Shown here piece after piece: positions 33,631-44,400 of a DNA stretch of 64,000 bases (positions are counted from its first letter, which is position 1; the number at the start of each line of letters is the position of its first letter). Both the position numbers and the translations under genes were made by a program. Source of the DNA: Alopecurus myosuroides (taxonomy: Eukaryota; Streptophyta; Magnoliopsida; Poales; Poaceae). The stretch spans positions 400,132,541-400,196,540 of the forward strand of contig CM054057.1 in assembly GCA_028641055.1 (NCBI GenBank). The letters are read 5' to 3'. The notes under the pieces were generated by a model. That model did no database searches. It was given only the letters and a program-made list of their open reading frames with translations, and was not told where the DNA came from.

Positions 33631-36600
33631 AGGCAATGGCAGTAGTACAAGCATTGACACTAGAAGATCATGCGGTGCAACTATCACCTGATGTGCTCGA
33701 CATGATAGAACTGCAGGAAATCGCTGAAGCAAGGGAATTGTCACTCTCAGTTAATGCATTGTCGGGGGCGGAGGAGGGAGACACAGTACGCATCCGTGCT
33801 CTTGTAAAGAATCAAGTCATGTTATTGTTAGTAGATTCCGGAAGCAGTCATAGCTTCTTGAGTTCTCAGTTTGTGGAGCGAATCAACTGCCAAACAACAC
33901 CAATTGCTCCGGTTTCTGTCAGAGTGGCAAATAATGAATTGATGCACTGCAACCAAATGATCAAGGACTTTGAGTGGTGGACACATGGAGAAACATTTAC
34001 TCATGATATGCGCATATTACCTCTGGGGGCATATGACGCCATTCTTGGCATGGATTGGCTAAAGCTCCAAGGAGACATGTGTTGCAATTGGGAAAAGAAA
34101 ACAATGAAGTTTGTGCATAAAGGAAGGGAGGTGACACTGACTGGCCTACATCCCACACCACTACTGCCAATACAGGAAGTCCCCATTGAGCAGCTCATCA
34201 GGTGGAGTAAAGGAAATGATGTTTGGGCGATTGCGGTGCTGGATACCGTAGCTGATCAAGTACAGAGTACGTTGCCAGCAGAAATACAGACTGTGCTCTC
34301 AGATTTCGAGCAGGTTTTCACTGAGCCCAAGGAACTACCGCCGTCAAGGGTATATGACCACACTATTCCACTGAAACCTGGTGCAGCACCGGTAAACGCA
34401 TGCCCCTACAGATACTCACCTCTCCATAAGGACGAGATCGAACGTCAAGTCGCAGAGATGTTGGCAGCAGGCGTAATTGTTCACTCCATGAGCCCGTTCG
34501 CTTCTCCAATTCTGCTTGTCCATAAAAAGGATGGATCATGGAGGTTTTACGTAGATTACCGGCGCCTCAACGAGCTTACCATCAGGAACACATTTCCCAT
34601 GCCAGTAATTGATGAACTCCTGGATGAATTGGCAGGTTCTCAGTATTTCTCCAAACTGGACTTACGCGCTGGTTACCATCAAATTCGCATGCATCCTAAT
34701 GATGAGCCCAAAACAGCATTCAAGACAGATCATGGCCACTATCAATTTCGAGTGATGCCTTTTGGGTTATCAAATGCTCCAGCTACGTTTCAATGTGTCA
34801 TGAATCAAGTGCTGCAGTCGTGTCTTCGCAAATTTGCACTGGTATTTATGGATGATATTCTAATATACAGTGCCTCTCTCAAAGATCATGCTCAACACCT
34901 AACAAAAGTCCTCAAATTGCTACAAGACAGTCAGTTGTTTGTCAAACGCTCGAAATGCTCGTTTGCGCAGCCAGAACTCGAGTACTTGGGACACATTGTG
35001 TCACGCAATGGAGTGGCGACAGATCCAGAGAAAACTGAAGCAATGTTGGCCTGGCCTTGCCCGTTGAATGTGACAGAATTGAGAGGATTCTTGGGGCTTA
35101 CGGGATATTATCGCAAGTTTGTACGCTCTTATGGGATTATCGCCAAACCGCTGACAAATCTGCTCCAGAAGAAAAAGCAATTTGTGTGGTCGTTGGAGGC
35201 AGAACAGGCTTTTGTGCAGCTGAAGCAAGCAATGTCTTCCACACCTGTGCTCCAGGCTCCCAGATTTCACTAAACAATTTGTCGTCGAGACGGACGCATG
35301 AGACACTGTCATAGGAGCAGTGCTAATGCAAGAGGGAAGGCCAATAGCATTTCTCAGCAAAGCGCTGGGTGTTCAGCATAGCGCAACATCCATCTATGAA
35401 AAGGAGTTTCTTGCACTTATACTGGCAGTGGAAAGATGGCGTCAGTACCTGTTGCGAGGCGAATTCATCATACGCACGGATCACCAAAGTCTCACGTTTC
35501 TCGACGATCAAGTGCTTCACTCCACAATGCAGCGAAAAGCCATGACCCGGCTGATGGGATTGCAGTTTCGGATCCAGTACAAAAAAGGCAGAGATAATGG
35601 GGCCGCTGACTCTCTCTCACGTGTGGCTCACGCTCTGGATCTGCAAGCAATTTCTTCTGTTAAACCCGCTTGGTTACAGGAAGTGATCAACACCTACACT
35701 ACAGATACCGAAGCGCAAAGTAAAATGCAAGCATTGGCAGTCGTCAGTCTAGATGAGAATGGGTTTGAGTTATGTCAGGGCATCATCAGATACAAAGGAA
35801 GAGTATGGGTGGGTAACAATTCAGCAATGCAGACCAAACTTATCAATGCTTTCCACTCTAGTGCCATGGGAGGGCACTCTGGCATCTTACCAACTTACAT
35901 ACGGTTAAAGAAACTATTTGCTTAGTCAGGTATGAAAACAGCGGTGGAGAATTTCATGAAACAATGCGTCACCTGTCAGCAAGCAAAACATGATCACACA
36001 AATCCAGCTGGCCTGCTGCAACCGCTTCCCATTCCCAAAGGTAACTGGCAAGAAATCTCCATGGATTTCATTGAAGGGCTTCCTATGTCACACGGTGCAA
36101 ATGTCATTATGGTCGTGGTGGATAGGCTTTCAAAGTATTCTCACTTCATTCCTCTCAAGCACCCGTTCTCGGCAGCCACAGTAGCTGATGCCTTGCTGGA
36201 TTCGGTGGTCAAGCTGCACTCTGTTCCTTTGGCGATTGTCTCAGACAGAGATAAAATCTTTACAAGTCAACTATGGCGAGCACTATTCAAAGCCTTGGGA
36301 ACAAAACTCCAGTTTTCCACGGCATACCATCCCCAAACGGACGGCCAGACGGAGCGGGTGAACCAATGTTTAGAGATGTTCCTTCGATGTGCTGTACATG
36401 AAGACCCCAAACAGTGGCGCAAATGGCTACCACTAGCTAAAATGTGGTACAATTCCACCTATCACTCTGTTATAGGATGTTCCCCACTTAAAGCAGTCTA
36501 TGGAGCTGACCCAAATCTGGCATCGATACCTGATACATCAACGAGGAAGGAGGACGATCAGGCGACAATCCTTCAACAGCGGCAGGAACAATTAGCTCGT

Positions 36601-37153
36601 CTGAAGGTTCACTTGGCAGCAGCTCAAAATCGCATGAAGATGCAGGCTGATCGGAAGAGAACAGAAAAATCCTTCCAAGTGGGAGAACAAGGTACTCCTC
36701 GAGTTACAACCTTATGCTCAGTCCACGGTGGTCAATCGTCCTTGTCCTAAGCTGGCACTCAAGTTCTATGGCCCATATCGAGTTCTGGAGAAGATAGGAG
36801 AGGTGGCGTACAAATTGGAACTCCCAGAGGATTGTGCGGTCCATCCTGTGTTCCACGTCTCACAACTCAAGAATTATACACCGGATTTCACGCCAGTCTA
36901 CTCTGACCTACCCAATCCACCAGCACTGGATGCACTGGATACACAACCAGAAGAGATACTGGATCGAAGGCTCGTCAAGAAAGGAAACTCCGCTATGCCT
37001 CAGGTGCTGATCAAGTGGCAAGGCATCCCAGCAACATCCGCGACATGGGAGGATCTGTACGTGCTGAAGAACAGGTTCCCAGATGCGCTTGCTTGGGGAC
37101 AAGCAAGTTCTTCACCGGGGGGTGATGTAACAACTGTGGTTGTACATGAGTAG
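33631..37153 (+). pseudogene. Chromovirus pol with chromodomain
   Basis: Protease LLVDSGSSHSFLSSQF near 33830. RT with FYVDYRRLNELTIRN, SKLDLRAGYHQIRMH and FMDDILIYS (catalytic pair near 34850). The frame shifts near 35265, and a TGA at 35299 lies inside the RNase H motif. TAG at 35923-35925 falls between the zinc-finger histidines (MGGHSG) and cysteines (CVTCQQAK) of integrase. The integrase core shows SMDFIEGLP, VSDRDKIF and [16 protein letters not shown] further frame change near 36700 leads to VFHVSQLKNY and the chromodomain (EEILDRRLVKKG, VLIKWQGIP, ATWEDLYVLKNRFPD), which guides integration to marked chromatin. Several lesions show that the copy is inactive. Confidence 0.9.
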
Positions 37154-37433
37154 GTGACGTAGTCTTGGGGGGCCTGGAGTTGGTGGCTGCTGCGCAGTTG
37201 TGCGTGTGTGTGCGTGACCTGAGGGTGTGAGTTGTTGGGCAGTATATAAGCCCGGTTGGAGAAGGAGACGGACAGAAAAGAAATAGAAGAAACGTATCCC
37301 CTGTCTTTCTCTCTCTCTCGTCTGCCCCCTTTCGCTGTCGTCTGCATCTGTCTCTTCTTCCTCCAATTCATTCTCTGGCCACAGGGAACTCCATCTCACG
37401 CCTCGATTCATCGCAGGCCAAGGGGTAGTAACA
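37111..37433 (+). repeat. Polypurine tract and 3' LTR of the chromovirus
   Basis: CACCGGGGGGTGA ends at 37125 and the LTR is 37126-37433. TATA box at 37243-37250. It differs from the 5' LTR at a small number of positions by eye. Confidence 0.9.
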
Positions 37434-37720
37434 ATATCCAAGATCTATACTTTGATGTGTTCAACGAAAAGAAAGTTGGAATGGCTACCATGGCAGTAAA
37501 ACTTATTGATCCGTGCTACACAGACATGAAGAAGAAGGATTATCGATGGCACAACTACTGGGACAACAAGAAACTAGACATGGAACACATCACCTATGCT
37601 GCAATTGATGGGTTCCTCTCCCTAGAGTTGTACCGTGTGCTCAAGCCCATGAGTGACGCCAAGAAGACCGGAGAGGGAGGCAGACCATGGAGGGCGAGGG
37701 CGAACCGCACTTGGTACTAG

Positions 37721-38409
37721 ATCACTTGCTGCGGCGTAGTATGCTACTTTTGGTCCTTGTAATTAGAGTTTGTGTTTCAATGTCGATGAAAATTATTCGA
37801 GTAGTATGTAGTATGTCGCTCTTGCAGTATGCTTTGAGCTATGCAATCTTGGTACTTTTGTTCATATTGTAAGTGCTATATCTAATTACTAATGCAAATT
37901 ATGTTACGTGAACTCTGGTTTGAACTCAATGACAACTCTTTCTCGCTGGCGGTGTTCAAGTCGGTCCCTCCTCGAGGCAGAACTAGTCCTGCCACCCTTC
38001 TCCTTTGGGTGGTGCGTCGACTAGGGATGTCAAGATGGAGTTTGTTATTCCTAAGAGGCACCAGCATCGGTGGCGACGCGGCTCTGATCTCTATTTAGGA
38101 AAGGCCTTCTCTTGTGTTTGGTCTTTGCGTCTGTGGGGCAGTTCTCGGATTAGCCGGTGTGGAGTGCTGTAAGTTATAGTGTTGCTCGCAACGAACTATC
38201 AAGTTCATGTACTCAAACCACTATCTCCTATAAAAATCAGGAGCCCAATTGCGTACCCTCGAAAAAAGAAACAACTCTTTAACAATATTAATAAGTTTTG
38301 TAAAACGTTAACATAAAAAGGACATAATGTTTCACATAGTGCATCATGCAGTAGTACGGGAAGCAACACATAGTTTAAACAAAAGAAACATTGTCTTCAC
38401 AAGCACAAC
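37721..38409. other. 3' flanks of the exonuclease and unknown genes
   Basis: Convergent 3' untranslated sequence is expected here. No further gene is supported. A GC-richer patch at 37960-38100 may be a small transposon remnant; I could not classify it. Confidence 0.4.
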
Positions 38410-41400
38410 TTAGAAGATCTTGTCAACTGGGCTAGCTTCCATGGGATCAGGTCTGAGTGGAATGAGGGAATTCACCTTACGGAAGGTGACTTGTTCTCCC
38501 ATCCACTCGTACCTCTTCCCGTGACACCTTAGCACGTCCTGTTTACGCATCTTGATGTAAAGATGCGCGGTGTCTCCCTCTTGGTGAGACTGGACAATGC
38601 GCCAGTTGGTATTACACAACTTGCTAAGGAGTACACGTGAAACCATGAAAGACGATGGTCGCTGGTTCGGCGTTACCACAGCTTGAAGAACCTTGTCGGT
38701 GTGCAACCCCTTTTGCTCCTTAAGCTGAAGTATCACCAGATTGGAGACATGGACTGAGCATGATGATTTTTCATCAACATTTGGTGATCTTGGAGGTTCT
38801 TCTTCAACATCTTCATCATCTTCTCCAGGGTCTTCTCTAGAGCCTCCATCCAGAAAACCATAACCATCTGACATAGCCAGTCCCCCATCAAATGACTCTT
38901 CTTCAACTCTCGGCTCCTAAAATGCAATAAGACAATATGTTAAATGAAAACTGAAGTTCCTCATTCGTTTTTAACTTTGATATCATTTATTGCCTAAGAA
39001 TTCAAATGGATATGAAATGTACAACCTATACTAAACCCAGTATATCATAACCAAATCAGATAATTAGAATCCATGTAGGCATGCACGTTTAATTAACCTA
39101 AAAGCTACTGTGTACAATTATTACAAAATGAGATATGAAATTGCAGTTGAAATAATGTGAAGATTATTGCAACCCAAAAAAGGTTGTAACACCATAAATA
39201 GGAGAATCTAGGATGATAACACACTATGCAATTATTTCAACATTAGATATGAAGTTGCAGTTCTAATTATTACATGATGAGATATAAAATGGCATTTGAA
39301 AAAATGTAAAGAACACTTGAGGAATAAAAGAATAAAATTAGAAAGCAAAATCGATCTACTCCCTCTTTCTTTGAATACAAGGCCACTATCAAAAATACAA
39401 TTTCTATGTATACAAGGCCGCTATCTCTTCCAAAGAGAAATTGATTTGGATTCTACCACATAGAATGGTGCTCATTGATGTGAATGTGTCATGCAACCAT
39501 AGAGTAAGATGCCCCACATGAAAAATATTTAATTAGCACAGAACACAAGAGTTTATTCACATAATTGTTTCTTCTATTTAAAAGTTGGCTTTCTTTTCTT
39601 GGTATTTAGGAATTAAGTTAGTGGCCTTGTATAAAATAACAAAGGTACGTAGTATATGTTGTTTGTAGCAATAAAAGAATTCTGGTAAAATGCATGTTAC
39701 ATATTCTTTTGAGTATCACTATCGGCTAGTACTCCATGAATTACCTACATCACTAAATTATGAAACACCTAGTTTGATCAGTACAGATAATCATTAGTAA
39801 AAAAAATTGGGAGAATTGCACAATAGTTGGGCTGTGTTCCATCAAAGATACATGATAGGTACATTGATATGCAATTGAAGCTGTGTATGAATTGATATGC
39901 AATTGAAGGCATGTACGAAGACCTGTTTATCTGCTACTCCAATAGTTGAATGGATATGAAATGTACAAGCTATACTTAGCCCAGTATTTCATAACAAAAT
40001 CAGATAATTAAAATCTTGTGGATCTAATTACCCAAGCTATATTCATTGAATTTTATTAAAATAAAGTACAGAGTGTACAATTATTATAAAATGAGATATG
40101 AAATTGCAGTTGAAATAATGTGAAGATCATTGCAACCCAAAAAATATTGTAACACCATAAATTGGGATACAATCATTACAACGTGACATATTAAGTTGCA
40201 ATTAAAATTATTACATCTAGAGCTATAAAATGGCATTTGAAAAAAACTGTAAAGAACACTTGAGTAATAAAAGAATAAATTTAGAAAGCAAAATCGATCT
40301 ACTCCCACTGTCTGTGAATACAAGGAGACTATCAAAAATACAATTTCTATCTATACAAGGCCACTATATCTTCAAAATAAAAATTGATATGCAATTGTAG
40401 TCGTCTATGAATTGATATGCAATTGTTTATATGTACGAAGATTTGTTTATCTGCTACTCATTTAGTTCAATTGATGGTTCTGTTCATACCCAAATTACCA
40501 AAGCCCGGATATTACTAAACAATTTGGGTACTAAAACTCGTCGGCAGTTTAAGATAGAAAAAACAGTGTATTCATGTGCAATTGAAGGAATGCTTCAGTT
40601 CAGTTCATACCCAAATCACGAGAACTCGAGGGCAGTTGAACATAGAAACAATGGTTGATTCGAGCTTGTACTACCGCTAGGAACCCTGGATATCACAGAC
40701 TAACCATAGCAAGTTCACTAAAACTAGATATAGTTTTGTAAGAGGGATGTACCTCCGTTGGCGCGGCAGTCGGCGCAGCGGTCGGTGCGGCGGTCGGAGC
40801 GATGGTAGGCTTAGCGGAGACGTGCCCCCACATGGCGTATTTAGCTCCTTTGTCGTACCTGTCATCAATCTCCTTGTATGCTGTCGCACCCGGACTTCTA
40901 GGGGATACTCACAGTCCGTTAAACAGTAGATAACTGGCTTACGGGGCATACCGGCTCCCGCATCTCAATATGAGCAGGCCAACACGTAAACGTGTGACAA
41001 CCATTATCTTACTATTCATCGTCTGCGCAAACCATCCCATAGAAATCCAGATACTTCCATTGACGTACTTCAAAACATACACACATGGTACGTCAACGGC
41101 ATTGGAACAAGTGATATCACAACAGATCTCTACGACACAAAAGATTGAAATAAGTTGCAAATAGCTCTCATTAGAGCAGAGATAGCAAATACAATCATTC
41201 AGAGGACACATGTCCCAACATATCATCATTACATCACAGCGGAAGCATTCAACATGTCTGAGTACAGACAAGAACCAAATAGGCCTAAGAGGCCGGAAAC
41301 GAAAAGACGGAGCCCATCCACGAATTCTCGGATCCTGCCCGGGTCCGCTATCTACTCATCAGCAGTCTCGTCATACTCCACGTAGTAGCCACCATCTAGA

Positions 41401-44400
41401 TCCTCGGAACGTAGGTCTGCGGAAACCACAGCCCCAAAGGGGTCAGTACATAAACGTACTGGCAAGCAAGACTCACAATTCACCAAAGTGTAGCCCGTCA
41501 ACACCAAGCACAGATGCCTTGGTTTCAACGGAAGAAAGGGGATAAAAGATGCTACAACTGGCTGCTCTAACCAACTACAGAAACATACTACAACTTCCGG
41601 CTAACAGAAAGGAGATAAGATCGCGTATCATAACCAACCTACAACTAACCACCAAACAAACCCATCCTGGATCTCGCCCCCTTATCCAAAGAAGCAATCC
41701 AAGGATAACTCACACAGTTGGATTAATGATGGTTCAAATTGTTGGGTCAATAAGCCTATTACTAGTCAAGTTGTTAATCATTGGGTGTAAGGTTGTTAAT
41801 CATTAGGTTTAAGTTGTCCTGAGTACTTGTTAGCCGGTACTTTCACCAAGTAATCCATAACCGCGGAAAACACGGCTTCTCGAGAAGATTTATCCCTGTA
41901 GGGTTGCACCAATTTGGCCGTACACGCAAGAATAACCCGCCAGATGGGATGCCTCCCACCAAGCGGGGCACTCTACACAACTCAACTCTTCTTCGCATCA
42001 AGCCCAAAGCACCTTGGGCGCACGGCTAATCGAGCCCCGAAGAAAGGGGACCCTCATAGCACTCTAAGAACGTGTCCCCCTATATGCCGACTACACAAGT
42101 TCCACCCTGGCCTGGGCTCGCAAAAACATGCATGCGGCAAATGGAAAACACGAACTAAATGAGGCGATTTGGACGAGATGCGAATCGAATCAAATTGAGG
42201 GGGGCGCCCATACTCGCTTCCCACATGCGGTTAGTGCGCTCATCATGGATCAGTAGACAAGACCCTTTTCCTATTAGGGTCGACACTAGCAGGCCTCAAA
42301 ACCACACAGGGCCTCCTGCCGGTGCCTTATCATCAAATTATTATTAACAATAACATTAGCATGATTGATTGATTAAACATCAAGCCCCCAAAACATAATG
42401 AAAAAGTAACAGAAAGTAACGGGTAACAGACTCGAGCAAAGCAACCCTAAGCATGCTAGTAAGACACAGGCAACAAGCAAAAGGTTATAGGTATGGAGGT
42501 GAGGCAATATCAGGGTTTAGGATATCATGTGATGGGTTCGTAATAGAAGCAACTATTCATAGGGCTAGCAGAATAGACAACGGAAAAGTATCGGTAACCA
42601 ATGTTGAAAGGAACACAGTGGTTCATGTGAGTGAATACTTGCCTGCAAACCCAGTAGCCTGGTACTGAGCTAACTCCTTAGAAGGGGTGTCATAAGTATC
42701 GTCGGTCTCAACGTCGTCGTGTATCCGAGAAGAAGCAAACAAACAAGACAGAAATATAAACAATCAATAACATGGCATAGTGCACAAACATGGGATGATG
42801 CATGTCAAATTAATGGATGCATCAATATAAACTAGTTGACATGGTAACACAATTTAAATGGACCCATATGCAATTGGGTTGCATATGAAAAGCCCATGAA
42901 TTATGGTTGAATTAATTGTTCTACCACTAATCATCTTGTGGAAGTGAATTAGCATGATGCATGGATGAGGAAAACAGCAAAATAACAACAATAGAACCAA
43001 TTGGAAATAAGGTTTACCAAGTTTGGAAATTCATTTATTAAGTTAAGAAATTTTGGTTTCTTAAAGGTGTCACACAAGCATTTGTTGTTTTCATCAAGTT
43101 AAATTGTTCAAAATAGATAACAAAGTTCATATTAGATAAGAACACACAATTTTAGGTGGAATACATGTTTCACTTGTTGAAAAAGGATTTCAAATAAATT
43201 ATTTATGAATTAAACAAGTTTAAGCAAGAATTCAATGAATTAAATTCAAACATGAACTTATTTGAATTTTTATTTGTTCAAAACATTAAGTGAGATTCAT
43301 ATTTGAGAAGCTTATACTTTTGTGGTTTGAAAGCATATTTTATATGTCCCAAAAGAATTTGTTTTGATCAAGTTATAAATTTAGCAATATTAAATGAATT
43401 AAACAAGGTTTAAATCATTTAACCAATTTTAATATTCAAAACATGAAACAAAATTTATATTTTAAAAGGTGGTTTAATTTTGCATGGAAAACATATTTTA
43501 TTTGTTGAAATTGGATTTAAAATGAGCAAGTTATTATTTTGGCATTTTAAATGCAATAATTAAGAAACAGTTGTTTTCAGCAATTTAAATTATTCAAAAC
43601 AGCAAACAAAATTTATATTTGGAAAGTACATGAAAAGTTGATTGGAAAACATATTTAGTTTGTTGCATTTGGAATTTTTATTCCCAAGTTATGAATTTTG
43701 CAAAATTAAGTGATTTAAACAAGAATTCAAATATTTCACCAATTTAAAATATTCAAAACAGTAAACAAATTTTATATTTGGATAGAGCATTCAATTTGGG
43801 ACAGAAAACATATTAAAAATGTTGGATTTGGAGTTAAAATGATTTTCTTATGCAATTTACAAGATTTAGTGTAAATCTGCCATTTTTAACACCTAGGGGC
43901 TAGAAAAATAAATATACAGGGACTAGAATTAAAGATACAGGGGCTTGGTTGTGATTACTCGAAGTTTCTGTGCCAAAGCAAATAGAAATAAAAATGTGGG
44001 TTAATTGGTGGGGGGGGACTCGAACCCCCCACCTCCTGGGCGCGCAAAGGGTGCAGCAACCAACTGGGCTGTGCGCTTCTTTGTGATAGGAAGGGGAGCA
44101 GTGGGTGGTTAAGGTTCAGATGGTGGGATTTTTCCCTGAAACTGAAGATGTGTCGCTGCTCTCTGTAACTCGACAGCGAACTGAGGCAGTCAGCGATGGC
44201 AGCCATGCCCGCCGGAGAGGAGGCGCGCTCGCGGGAGGGGGCCGTGGGGGCGTGCTGTGGGAGGAGGGACGAGGGGGAGAGGCGAGAGGAAGGGCTCACC
44301 TTGAGCGATTGGAGGCGAGGCGGTGCTCGGGGCAGCAGGTCGGGCGGAGCAGGGGGTCGTGGCTGGCGACGGGAGGCGATGGCAGCGGCGGCACAGTCCC

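Larger units (their letters stand above)
31935..37433 (+). mobile_element. Chromodomain Gypsy (chromovirus) element, 5.5 kb, perfect target duplication
   Basis: LTRs of 308 bp (31935-32242 and 37126-37433) are flanked by ATATC on both sides (31930-31934, 37434-37438). The order is primer-binding site, gag, protease, RT, RNase H, integrase, chromodomain, polypurine tract. Short LTRs and small total size suit the Reina lineage, which is my inference. Gag-pol carries two frameshifts and three nonsense codons. It lies in exon 2 of the exonuclease gene in the same orientation. Confidence 0.94.
31397..37720 (+). pseudogene. 3'-5' exonuclease (WRN-like, DEDD family), split by a Gypsy element
   Basis: Exon 1 is 31397-31652 (donor CAG|GTAAAA). 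Exon 2 starts at 31790 after TACTTCAG, is cut at 31934 and resumes at 37439. The joined length is 683 bases, one short of a full frame; the missing base lies in the A-run at 31592-31595, where the reading changes from EIEK to the frame giving VVLQIAFRRHVLVYHH. Allowing for it, the protein would be about 227 residues. Exonuclease motifs are visible: MGLDFEY (D54, E56), ITNDKKVL (motif II Asp) and YAAIDGFLSLELY (Tyr and Asp of motif III). The family removes nucleotides from 3' ends of DNA or RNA. The Gypsy insertion plus the shift make this copy non-functional. Confidence 0.82.

Noticed and set aside
40970..42668. Series of 60-110 codon frames, repeated at 46648-48345
   Set aside because: LTR sequence; the frames are duplicated only because the LTR is.
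44010..44080. Functional tRNA gene
   Set aside because: B box is perfect, but acceptor and D stems do not pair; kept only as a tRNA-like relic.
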